From Cyanoderma ruficeps (taxonomy: Eukaryota > Chordata > Aves > Passeriformes > Timaliidae), in the NCBI GenBank assembly GCA_008694505.1, contig VZDJ01000623.1, positions 17,107,754 through 17,171,753 on the forward strand: DNA of 64,000 nt, read 5' to 3'. Positions 1 to 13,327 of this stretch are shown in pieces; the first letter of the stretch is position 1; each line of letters opens with the position of its first letter. Under the pieces are notes generated by a model that was not told where the DNA came from, ran no database searches, and was given only the letters and a program-made list of their open reading frames with translations. A program made the translations under genes and the position numbers.

Positions 1-2034
1 GTTCTCCTCTGAGCTCACTGAGTGACCAATTTGGATAGCTTAGCTTGTTCCTGGTCCTCCTCAAGGTCTTTTTAGTCAAAACAAGATCATTAAACATTTA
101 ATTTGACATTTATTACTTTTAAATATTCATAAGAAATTGCATATTAAGGACACACCTCCTGCAGAATTCAAGCCTGACTGAACCTCTTGTTGGTATGAAT
201 GTGAAAGCCAAGGTAGGAGCACCAGGCAGAGCTATGGTATGCTTTGCACAGATTCTTTTTGCGACTAGAAGAAATTAACGTCCTGTCTTCTGGAAGAGCA
301 GATGGGGCAACTGAAGTTGTGTCCTTCCCTAATGAGATCACCTTGTGGTATCCAGCTGGGAGATCTCCCTGACCATAGGAATTCATTTAAACACTATTGA
401 AACCGTGGCATACTTTGCTGTATTGTTGGTGGGCTTCCAATGCACAAGGGTCTTTTGGCCAGCACAGAACCTTAACCACAACATAGTCTGGAATCTGGGA
501 CAGGCAGTTAAGTAAAAACTCTAAGACTCCCAAGATTTATGCTGGCAAACAAATGAATTGCTGGAATACAAACGTTGCATAAAACCTAATTTGCCTTCAA
601 CCCATCCCCAAGTGAGCTACCCCAAATGCCATGACGAAATGAGGATGGAATCAAGGAATCAAGATGCTGAAATCATCTCCCTGTCTTTATTGCAACATTT
701 TCCATGTGACTGTATTCTTCTACTCTGTTTTCTTATCACTCTTTTAGTGCTATCCTATTATCTTGCTGATTAAGTATTTTCTCTTCATTGTAAAACCAGC
801 ACTCACATGCCCAATAGCTTTTTCACTGCAATAATAATAAAAAAGGATAGTTACAAAAAATGCATTAAATAATATCACCTTTTTTTTTTTTTCTCTGATG
901 AGCAGTAGACTGTTTAAATGGATGGAATGATATTCTCAAGATTGGGAAATGTATGTTCTAAGCAGTGGAGAACAGGATGGGTTCGTACAAGAGTAGGCAT
1001 GTAAACTGAAAATTATTAACCCCAAAAGCTGACTCTAACAACAACAGAAATCAAAAAATATTCTACTTTAAAAGTTGTTTGCTGTCATCAGATCGTGGGA
1101 TTCTCTGTAAGATTTCAAAATCTTTTCAAAGAACTTCTGCAAATGAAGTTCCAGAGAATTCTGTTAAGGACGATTTTACAGGCAGATATTTTGTTTTAGC
1201 ACATAATTATATGTAATTTGTCTAAATATTTCATTAATTGTTTATATTCTTAACGTATTGCAGTGCGTGCATTCCTTTTCAGTATTTTCCCATTCATCCT
1301 TTAAATAGGACAGAGAAAGTCACGTCTGGGTTGCTCTTGCAGATAAACTTCTTTTGTACATGATAATTTAATTCCCTTGGCTTAAAACACCTCAAGTTAC
1401 AAACCATGTGCGTTCTTCAGGGAACACATAAACGCCCACGTGCAGAATAGATCAGATGCAATTATTTTAAAATAATCCTGCAATTTTTCCTAAGCAATGA
1501 CAGATTTTTATTTTAAAAAACCCAACAAAAAACCAACAATACCAAACAAAACTCTTCCCGGGAAACATTTTGATAAGAGCTTTAAGTTGATTACTTTTTA
1601 TATCCACTCTCCTGTTTGGTTGATAAGCTCCCAATCTCCATCCTTTCACATTGTTTTATCTTTCTGTTCTGAACCCATCTACCCAATGTCATCTTACAGT
1701 TGCCAGGATGATGGTGGTGATGGAGGGGGAGCAGAGAAGGGTGAGGGTGGCACAGTCCAGCACCAAGTCAGAGATTAGGGGTCAGTCTGCCCACACAGAT
1801 AACTCCTACACTCTCAGGAATTAAATTTGTTAATCTTTGCAATGCTGTTCATCTTTCATTAATCATATAAGCCATAACAGAGCCTTTGATCTAAATGCAG
1901 TGTAGCCAGAAACCTGCTGCTTCTTTTGGCTCTGATTTATGAATTTGAGTTGTCAAGACGAATGCCCTCCCCCTTCTCTTAAACGAGTCTCCTAACAGTA
2001 TCCAACTCTATTTGCAAAGAAGTGGGATGATTTC
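1..2034. other. Noncoding AT-rich DNA, no gene seen
   Basis: I see no exon, RNA gene or clear transposon here. There are short A and T runs (for example a 14-T run near 880) and an AT-rich stretch around 1190-1260. The open frames are short and have no recognisable protein similarity. The stretch is intergenic or intronic. Confidence 0.6.
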
Positions 2035-2250
2035 ATGGCTAAGTCATTGTGCTGGTGTTTCAGCAGCCTGAATTTGGTGTACAGCCCTCGATAAATGCTG
2101 TCTGCCACTATCAGCAGAGAGGTGATTCTGTTGATTGACAGGGTCTATTCACTGCTGATCTCTGCTGGACAGTATCTGAAGTGCTTTGCTTGGTAGGCTC
2201 ACTTCTATCAACTTGGCTCTGACAAAAGCATGCTATTCCCAAAAGAGGAT
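2035..2250. promoter_or_regulatory. Candidate conserved noncoding element
   Basis: This repeat-free, mixed-composition block stands out from the AT-rich flanks. It contains a TGATTGACAG motif near 2133, of the TGACAG type bound by MEIS/TGIF-class homeodomains, and the related words CACTGCTGATCTCTGCTGGACAG and CACTATCAGCAGAGAGG. Confidence 0.2.
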
Positions 2251-5200
2251 CGAGTCCTGCGCTGGGTTACATGAATTACAAAATGCATGACTTCCTTGAT
2301 GCACAATTAGAATTGTTTGTTGGTCTGTATTTTGTAAATATATGATATAAAAGCATGGTGAAATTAAATCACAGGATCTCAAACACCACTGGCACTCTGA
2401 AATACAGTCATTATATTGTTAAGGATTGATGTGGATTATTGACACAAACAAAATGCAGTTAAATTGGATAGCTAATGAAAAACGAAAAAAAGGGAAAAAA
2501 ACAACCAAACTCATTGTGTGTGTACTTATGCCACAAAATCCCTGCAGATATCATCTTGGTACAGCTTCACCGGCTTCTGAGCAACTCAAAACTTCTTTTA
2601 AGAAACCACACACCTGGCTCCCCAGAAAGTGGTCACAGCGCCAAGTTTGACAGAGTTCAAGAAACATTTGCACAATGCTCTCAGGTACATGGTGTGATTG
2701 TTAGGGCCATTCTGTGCTGGGCCAGGAGTTGAAATCGATGATTCTTGTGGACCTCTTCCAACAGAGGATATTCTATCATTCTGTAATTCTGTGATTCCAG
2801 CCCAACTGCTGATTCTGCTTTCTTGAAATGTGCAGTTTGCCCTGCATAGGGCAGGATGAGAGGGTCAAGAAGTTGAAGTGACTGGAGAGGGCGAGAAGAC
2901 AGCATAGAAATTTGAGAAAGAGGAAAAGCAGTAGAGAGATGTGTGACAGCACCAAATGAACTGAGCTGGTGCCTTTCAACGTGGACACTGAGATGGAAAA
3001 TGATCTGAGATTCATTCAACTCAAACTCATCAGTTCTGATACCCATAGGATGCTCCACTCCTGCATGTGCACTGTCTGCCATCTTCATGAACCTTCAGCC
3101 TTGTCTTCTGTTCCACCAGAGGCAAACTCTATAACCCAAACTGTCCCTCTTAACTGTAAGCTATTCTTATCACAGGTTTTCTCTCCAATCTTTCCTGTAT
3201 AGATAGAAGTGCTGTTCCTTTAAGAAGACTGAATCTTGATATTTAATTCCATATTTTGAACTATCTTTTTTAAAGAGTCACTTTTTTGATCATATTCAGC
3301 AGCTATAATAAATAGAGGTCCCTCCTAGAACACTGATTCACAGAAAATATATATGTGTGCAGTCTCACATTTTCAAGTAATATAATCAATATTAATTGTT
3401 GTACTGCAAAGTAGGATTTATTCTTTATTGTGAATGGAATGGAATATGATTTTCACTAAATCTTCTCTATTTCAGTACAATACAAGAAAAGCCAAATTAA
3501 ACTACAGCTTTCAGAATTTCTTGCAGATGGTATAAAAGGAATATACAAAATCTTAGGGGGGAAAAAAGTTTGTTTCCAAAGTGTCAAAATATAATTCAAC
3601 GTATTTCGAGTGTCCTTGTAGAATAACAGATAAAAAGAAAACAAAATCAATTGCTCCATGAGATAGAGTTGGGATCATCAGGTTTACACGTTGCTCTGAC
3701 ACTGTTTCTCTGAGCGACTTCTGGGGAAACCAGCCCATTTGCCCATGACCCAATTTCCCAGTCATAAAACAAGGAGCAGTTGTGTGCCTACAGAACCCAG
3801 CAGTTGTGAAGATCATTTCTACAAAATGCTTGGCTAAACGTAGAGGCATAAGAGTCCTGTAAGGTTGGCAGTGAGTTTTTTGCAGTTTGCCTCAATCGAG
3901 GAGAGACAAGATGATGTGAAGAACAGAGGTGTTGAAAATCCTTTTTGAGGGCTGATTATATTCTGTTTTTTATGTTTATAGCACCTTCAAATTTGGAAGA
4001 ATCTAAGGGATATATTTTTTTTTAAAATATCTGAAGTATGTTCTTTAGTTGGGAAAAGAACTTTCCAAATGTTCAGATGTACTGACTTAGGGTTTCTTTT
4101 ACTGAATCAGCAGCCTAAATCCATGTGCTTGGAATATGCTTATTTCTCATCTCTATTTTCTACTACAGTCTTTCTCAAGTAATCATTCACTATGAAATTA
4201 TTGATCTTTTATGAGACTAAGGTAAAACCCAAGATGGGAAACTAGGAGTTGCTGTAGTAAAGAAATGTGAAAGGACAAAGAAAAGGAGAGAAAATAATAA
4301 AAAGAATGAGAAAAAAAGCACAAAGAGAAAGATGAAGAATAAAAAAGCTGTGATTTTGGAGATGAAAATACTTTTGAAAAATGGGGTAATTGATAAGATA
4401 CATTTGTTATTCATTGGGATAATGATTTACTTTTCATCTTTACACAAGGCTTTAATTGGCTACAGGGGATGACTGACTCTCAGTGGCAGCATGGATAGTG
4501 TCAGTGTTGTGTCACCCTGGTTCACTGACCCCAGTCCAGGAATATTATTCACCCTTCCCTAAAAAACAGTTTAAAATTGTTGAAAAATTATAATTAGTTC
4601 TATGAAGCAATGAAAATTATGAAATTCCACCAGTTTTCTCTTTGGAGGAACAAGATTCTAAATAGAATAATGAAAATTATGTCTGGGGAAGAATACCTCA
4701 TGGAGTGATGGAATCATAGAATGATTTCTGTTGGGACAGATTTAAAGATCATGTATTTTCAGTTCCCACTTCTGCCAATGGCAGGGACATCTTCTGTTAG
4801 GCCAGGTTGCTCAAAGCCCCATCCTTGAAACCTCAAGTGTCAGCACTTTGGAATTATAAGAGGCATCAGTTTAGATTTAGATCTGAATCATCCCCAAATC
4901 AGGATGATGCATCTGAATATATTAATGCATTCCTTGTATTTACAATACCTTATTAATCTCTCTTCTGTATTTACAGAGGCAACAGAAAAAAATCAAACCA
5001 TTTTAATCTCGTAACATAATAGGCAACTTTGTAACTTTTGTTTTGAGACAAAAATTAGCCTTTTTTTTCTTTCTGAAATTTCCATTTGCCCCTTTTGCAT
5101 ACCACCTAGGCACTTCTCATATAAATTTCGACTTCAAAAAGAGTAGAGATAGTAGTCTCTTCATGGAAATGACAGACATCAATGCTTAAATCTCTCCCTG

Positions 5201-8200
5201 CAACAGCCTCCTTGTTAGACAACGGGAAATTCATTCAATCTCTCTCCTGGTACGTTACAACATGTTAGATGATCCGAGGTGAAGCCTAGGCAATTACATC
5301 CAGAAAAGATTCTGGCATCTAAATTCCTTACACTGAATTTTAGCACTGATATCCTTTTGAGCCATTCAGAAATCAAATCGAATGACAAGCTGTTCACACT
5401 GCACAGAGCAGAGTGACACCGGGACAACTGACTTGAAAAACTGAATGGAATCCGAGGTTTCTAGGACTGTTTCAACACTGTGGCCTACCCACAGCAGTAA
5501 GTTTATTTCATACATACCTTGCAGCCAGGAATGCATCCATGTGACTCACAGAACCAGAGCAGAAACTGGAATGAGGGCTACTTTCTCCTGGCAGGGTTCT
5601 CATGTCTCTGAGTCACATGACTTATCTCTGACCATCTGAAACTTCATTTCATACGATCATGTAGAGCTCCAGAACCACAGAATTCCTGAGCAGGAAGGCA
5701 CTTGAGCAGGAGGATCACTCAGTTTAATTCCTGGTCCTGAAGAGAACAACCCCAGGAATCACACTGTGTGGTTTCTTCCTGCCTGTTGGTGAACTTTCAG
5801 CAGGGAGCAAGAGCACGGCCCAGTCTGTACTCAGGGCAGATCTCTGAATTGTGTGTTCAGCAGGGGAAGTCATTTAACCCAAGTCTCCCACTTGCTGAAC
5901 CAGGATGAAGTCGAACAATTTCATCCTTGCTTATTGTCCTTGCTTATCTACTTGTCCACAGCAAAGAAATAATTGAGGTGTTAAAGTGTTGGAGGCAGTT
6001 TTAGCACCAAATTCAGTATCATATTGGACAAGGCCAGCAGTGATATGTCCAAGAGGAAGGAGTTGAAATCTTACAGCATTTCTTTTCTTTTTGGCTCTTG
6101 CAAGCCTCTTCTGGCCCAAAGTTGTGAATTTTATTATTATGGATTGAATTATGCCTGGCAAGTTTGAGATTTTTTTTTTCATGTAAGATTTCTAAGATAG
6201 ATAGAAGCTTTAAAAAGCCAATAGCCAAAAAATAGCAAAATAAGTAGTTAATTATTTTAAAATTTATATTATTAGTGGTACTTTGTCTTATTATGCTGTT
6301 TATTTTTTACTTTAGTCCAAGTAGTGACTGAGTGAAAGTATTGAATGATGCAGAAAACCAGAGGAATTCTTCTGGTAAGCAAGAGTTTATTCATTGGGGG
6401 GAAAATAGAGACAAAAGTTGGTCCTTCCATGTGTTGGATACACTACAGAAGTATTGTTGGAAGAATTCCTTTAAGCCTAATGACAATGGAGATAGAGAAG
6501 TGCCTGAATAAATGAGGTGAGCTGTGTTGTTGGAGACTGAGTAAACACAAAACCAAAGCAAAGTCTTGGGAGGGCATCTTAGGAAGGTCCGGCAATTAAT
6601 AAAATGATTATCAGGAAAAAAAATACTATCAATACATTACTCCTGAAAGCTGGAACAGAAAAGGAGATAGAAGATGTGTTCCTCTTCTATTAAATGTATT
6701 AAAAGGGATTACTACTGTGAACTGTGGCTGAATACAGTCTTGTTCTCTAACACAAATGTGCAGACTTGTGGAAGTTAAACAGAAATGGCAGCAGGCTTGT
6801 TATTACTTAAATGAATAAAAAGTTTTTGTGATACTGCCCTTAAAGGAGCATGGAACATAAAGGAACACATGGTGAAGGCTTGCTCTGAGCTAGATTGGAG
6901 TGGGCAGCACTAATCTGTGTTTAAGTGCTGAGTTAGGGATGTGCCACTGATCAACTCTGTTGCATGACTCTCAGGACACTGAAGCTGATCTCAGCCGGTT
7001 AATTGAAGTGTGGGCCATTGTAACATGTTCTCCATTGCTTAACCCTAGCAAGACAAATGATGGTTCTTTTTCTTGATTTGCAAGTGATTTTTGATGAAAA
7101 GAAATATCTGAGGCTGACAGAACTGAGACTTTCTTGCATCAAAATTCTTCTGGTAGAAGGTGAAGGCAGACTGACAAGGAAGTATAAGGACAATAGGGAA
7201 TATTTTGAATCATTATTTGCAAAATTAGTATAAAGGATAAGGCTTCTTATGACAGAAAGTGATGGCCTCCAGGGAGTACTTTTTGGAGTGTGGTCCTGTT
7301 TTACCCTGTTTGTCCTTACATGTTAATAGGGAGATACCATGTGAGATATCAAACTTCTTATGCTGGCTTATGATAACTGAAAGTTTTTCTCTCTCCTGCC
7401 TCTTCTGAGAATATTTTTGTAAAATTTAAATACTCCTAGAAAGAAGTATGCCTTTAATTAAGTCCGGATCTGGACATCAGCTTGAAAATTGAATTATTTT
7501 AAAATATTGACATGTAACAGATGTAATTGAAGTGTTAACGTTTTTACGTGGGGTTGTGTGTTCTAATGCCGTTCATTTTCTGCAATCACTACTTATACTA
7601 GGAAGTCCATTTAGAAAACAATTTGTTGTTTTGACTTCTCACACCAAATTAATTAATAAATGTCACTAGACTTTATCAGAGGATAAGAGAAGTTCTGAAA
7701 ATCACCCTCTTCAGGTATCCAAGTCTGACCTGTGAATGTCGAGGCATCCAAGTTCATCAGTGTTTTGAAAATGTAACCTTGTGTAGAGCAAATAATAGTT
7801 TTAAATTCCCACTTTTTATCACTCATTAAATTGCATCCTTTGTAGGAGAGGCAGGATGCAGCAAGACTAAAGCTAAGCTCTTCCACACTCCTCAAATATT
7901 GTGAGAGAGAATTAAACTGAAATCAGTTGTTCGTTCACTGAATCACAGGAAGACATTCAGCCTTGGGGGACTTTTTTTTTCCCTGACTGTAGCCACATGA
8001 AATTTAAGTATCTTATCTAGTCAGAGGAGATAGAGAGAGAAATGTAACTCCATAGGACAGTATCTCATGTTGGACAGAGCTGGTTTTCTGTATGTAGCTA
8101 TCTCTCTCCATTAGCCAGTTTGGATTAGATTATTTCTCTGATAAGTATTTCTAAAGACCTTAGATGTGTTGACTTGAGATGCTGCTGGGGGAGTAACATC

Positions 8201-11200
8201 AACTACCAAGCATAAGATTTGTCTCCCCTAATTTCAGATATCTGCAGTGTAGGAAACAGTATGAAAAGCTGGTTGACTGGATCCCTCCAGAGTGAGTCAA
8301 GAAAATCAGGATGAGATTCACCTTACTAATTTCAAAAATATGTTTTAAAATTAAGCGATTCTGCTTATGGAGGTGTATTTCCTCTACATGAAGTCAGAGA
8401 AGTACATAAGAAGCTCATATTGGCTAGCTCAGATGAAGATATCTACACATTGTGGAAGTTTGTGTTTAGGCAAATATTCTTCCTCTGTAGCCATATCTGT
8501 ATTCTCTAGATAACAGACTACAATAGCCTCTCTACTTTTAAATGTAGAATTTAAATAACTTGCAAGAATTTAAATAACTTGCAAACTGTGCTTGTTTTGG
8601 TACTTCAATAAAGCTGTTATCCCTAGTGTAAATGCTTTATCATGTAATTTTAAGTTCATGCTATTTGTTCAATAAATTGTGACATATCCACTTACTTACA
8701 GCTTGTGTCTATACTGAAGGACATGTAATGCCCAATAAACAAACCTAGCTGTAGCTTAACATGCAAATGATGTGAATTCTGCAGGTCACCAATTTGTAAA
8801 ATGCAATTTGACCAGGGCATTATTTAGCAATGAGAAATATTTTCAACGTGTGTAGCCAGTGTCTCGGAGACATTTCTTCACTGCTCTCATGCCAGTCTGA
8901 ATGAAGACAGTCATGGTACTTGCACATGGCCCAAAGTACAAAAAGAGTAGATGGCATCTGAATTCAGAATTGATTTTTCCTGCTACTGTCACAAGCTCCA
9001 GAGGTAAATAAATGTCTAGAACATTTATATAAAATCATGTCTAGTTGTTCTGCTTGACCAAGTCGCCATGTAAACCAAGGCACTTGCTATCACCAGCATA
9101 GCAACGGTTAAAAGCCACAAGAATGCTGTTTTCAATTTGGGTGACCTTTTGGCTCCACAAAAGTGATCTAACCATTGCTGAGATCAATGGGGCCAAGTTT
9201 TCACCTTCTTTATCTCTTTCCCTGTCCCCTGCAAGTGAAGCACCCTAAATGAGTATGTTAATTGCTGTTTGCTTAGGGCTTTGGAGAGGCTGTGTACCTC
9301 CAAAGGGCTCATTAACAGTGGCAAACATCAGAGCTGCCTTCACTCCTCAGCCCTGGAAGCACAGCTGCTCTTCCTTCTGTCCATCAGCTGAAGTCTTTCC
9401 AGCATCATCTGGGTCACCTGAGTTGTTCAATGGCTGTACTTCCATCTGATAAAATTCGTGCTTCCTTGGCACATATTTGCCAAAATCCTCCCGCCGTTCC
9501 TATTTCAAACTTCAAATACATTTTAATCTGTTTTTTCTTCTTAACACTGTAATGGGAGAGAAGGATAAGATTAAAGTGAAAACCCAAACAATGTAGAAAA
9601 GAGGCACAAACAAATAAAATTCTGTGCCGGGGGTAATAATTAGGGTAGTAAAATATATTTCTAGCTGAACTTCAATTATAAGTATTAGACTTGGGCATTA
9701 ATATACTACTCTGAATCCATGTTCCTGAATCCTGGAAGCAAGGCTGTTTGCAGGAGGTGCTCAGGAAGCCCTTACTTGGAGCAAGGCTAGTGAGAGCTGT
9801 AGAGTGTTCCAGCATTTCCCCCAGCACGTCCATCTCTTCTGATACCACAAAGGGTCTCATTGGGTGTTTGAAAAGTGTTGGGTTGGAGATGACAGAGTAA
9901 AGAAGAAAAAAAGAGAGAAAGAGCTTGCCAAGCTCAAGGGAGTGTATAAATATATTATAAAGCTCTGGAACAGTCAATAATTAATCTTGAGCGAAGTCTC
10001 CCTTTGAATCTTTTTTTTTTTCCTGTGGAAAGAACAATAAAACAAAGGCTTTGGAGTTCTCTCCCCTGGCTAAACTCAGTCACTAAAGCAAAAGGGAGTT
10101 TGTTTTAAACCTTGACATTCATAAACTTATCTGCTATTTACTCACATATTATAGAATCACAGAAAGGTTAGGGTAGGAGTGGGGCCCACAAATCATCTAT
10201 TTCCATCCCCCCACCATGGGCAGGAAGACCTTCCACTGGACCAGGTTGCTCAAAGCCCCAACCTGGCCTTGAACACTTCCAGGAATGGAGCTTGCCACAG
10301 CTTCTCTGGGCAGCTTGTTCCAACACGTCACCACCCTCATGGTAAGTAATTCTTCTTAATATCCAACCTGAACCTCCATTCTTTCTGTCTAAAGCTCTTC
10401 TGTCTAAAGCCCCATTATGCTCTTACTCCATGCCTTTGTCAAAAGTCCCTCTCCTTCTCTCCTGTATATAACCTGCTGCTCTTTTGAAGCTTTTCTTAAC
10501 TCTCTTAATAAGAGACCAACTTGCCTCCTACTTTTAGTTTTCCCCTCACAGGCTGTTGTACAGATTTTAATCAGGATTTCTGGATCTATCCCAAACACCA
10601 CTTGTCCTTGTTTCCCCATGCAGTTCAGCCTCTTGAAGTGGATCTCACTTTTAGCCATACGTGCAGCAGGTGAGGTCTGTATCAGCCTTTTTTTGCTACT
10701 GAACCACCTGGGTCATCTTATTTTCTGTTCTCTGTCTTGAGCTTTGTCTTCTTCATGTAACTACAGAGTGATAAAGGCTGAAGGATGTGTCTTATTGTAG
10801 CTGCTCCCAAGGCAGATCCAGACAAGCCAGTGTGCTTATGTGACACTGGGAAGTTTGTCAGCAGTGATGCTGCAGTGAGATATTGGAATTCTCTGTCCCT
10901 GGGCTGGCACTGGCTCATCTTCTGTGGGTCCGTGCTGGCTGCTAGGAAATGCAGGCTTGGGAATTTAGTTGGTTTGGTAGAGATTTGTCTTGTGCTGAAA
11001 TATAACAACCCCTTCCCAGGGACTGCCTCTGATTTTTCCTCCCACGTTGTTTCTCAATATCATGCTTGCAAATGTGTATCTGCAGAAAAAGTTGCTGATA
11101 GTTTAATCAAAAATACAGATAAAGGAGCAGCTCTGTGAAATCTCAGCACTTCCCCCCAAAAATAAGCTCCTCTTAACATCGGTCAAGTTTATCATTTCCT

Positions 11201-13268
11201 TTACACTAGAAAAATGCCCTGAATTGGGTCCCTCTTATGTTCCGCAATGAGAATAAAACATAACCCCTGACCTGAAAAAAAAGACGATGTTTGCAGACTG
11301 AATAACTAAAAGGCAAAAGAGTCAGAAATGAGCATAAAAAGGAATGTTTTCAAATGTCACGTTTGATTTACAACGCTGGTGCCTCTCATTCTTGCTCAGT
11401 CTTTGTTGAATCTGCCTTTCTTTTGTTTGTCCAGGGGTATGTTCTATTGTGTGTACTCGAATGATCCAGGGTTTGGAGAGAAGGCTGAAATCCATAGAGT
11501 TATTTTAAGACACAAATTCATGATGGTTAATGGAAAAGGAGACCTGGGCTTCAGTTATTACTCAATTTTCTTCTCGAGATGGCCCTGTTGTATGGCTGTG
11601 TCAATGCCACGTTTGCAAAATAAAAGCTTCTACATTTGAAGTGGTTTAAATACAACAATGCCCAAAGAAATTTAAAAAGACTGAAACAAAACAAAAACCC
11701 AAACCAGATTAAAAGAACATAAATAAAATTGAGTAAGAATAAATAAAATGAAAGAAATATAAAATAAATAAGAGAAAATAAAATCGATACAGAACAGCCT
11801 ATTACTGCTACTCAACACTCAGAGCAGGAGTTACCATTCTTCTGTTCCATCTCAAATTAGCTGGTATCATTATAAAACATAATGCTATTCAGCATCCCAT
11901 TAGAAATACTGATGCAAATACTTTTTTATTTTACTCACACAGCATGAATTTATACATAAAGCCTGCTAATAACCAAAGATTTTTTTCCTCTTAGTGATGT
12001 TAACACTGAATATAATCATTAACTTTATTTTCAGGCAATGAAAAAATAAGTTGAGGATAAGCTGATGCATTGCTTCATTCAGAACTAAGTATAGCATAAT
12101 TGTATTTATTATTACCTGAGATATTACCATAGCTGATTTTTCTGGAAGATCCTGTAGTGTAATAATCCTGGTTTACACCTTTTCACCTTCCCAACTATAA
12201 AACGCCTCTAATGACTCTTAGAGTTCTTTTTGTGAAGTATCTAGTATTATATACTTGAATATTTAGTGATGAGAGGCACTAATAAAAAAGGGGTAATAGG
12301 AACACAACACAGGGCTTCAATTCAAATAATTTCAGAGAAAAAAATGAAAAAATATTGCCATTGACTGTTTTACAATTAATCCTTCAGGAAATATATGCAG
12401 TTGAAAAAAATTAAATCTCTGAGTTGAAAATTCAACCTTATTAAATATGATTGCGTCACATTGAGAGTATTGGGGTTTTTCTCACAATGATATCATGGTC
12501 AGCCCTATAAAATGTGCAGCATTGCTCAAAAAGTCTTCTCTACATCATGTAATGTTGCAAGAGGCATCTTGACTCCACTAATAATTCAGGACAAAAAAAT
12601 AAGGAATTGTCAAAAATAAGGAGAGCCAGAGTAATGTGTACTGCTTGCTTTTACCAAGCTTTTTAGGGATTAGGGATTGTCATTTCAGTTGTGTCTTTTT
12701 CTGAGTACACTTACTGTGCTGAATAAATAATAAAAAAAATTAAGAAGACCGAGCATCTAAAAGATGAAGGAGAGCAGAAATAATGAGGAAAGAAAAGGAG
12801 AGATTGTTTTGTTATTCAGTTAGATTTATTGCCTCATGGGAATTGTGATCTTTTAGAGGTTTCCTATATGCAAAATAAATCTTTGATTTAGGCCACCAAA
12901 GGATTATTTTCCTAGTCCTGTGTATTCAGCTGAGTGAATGAGCTAAATCGATGTGTGAATGTTTGTCAAATTGCAGTTGTACCTAATGAGAGAGAAAGTT
13001 CATCATGTTTGGGAGAGACCAGAGAACGTAGACTCCAAAACATGATGGAAAAAGGAAGAATTATGTTCTACTCTGCTTCATACCCAGCCTTTATCACTGC
13101 ACAGTCTGAGTGCTTTCCAGTAGAGCATTTAAGCACTATGACTAACAACTGTCACATCAAGAACTGTTCTCCCTGTCACTTTTCCCATCACACTCCCCTT
13201 GAAAAGTGGGAGCACTTGATGTGCAGGAGACAGTTTAATTTTGGTAGGTTTGGGGAGAGGATGTTGTG

Positions 13269-13327
<59 letters not shown>
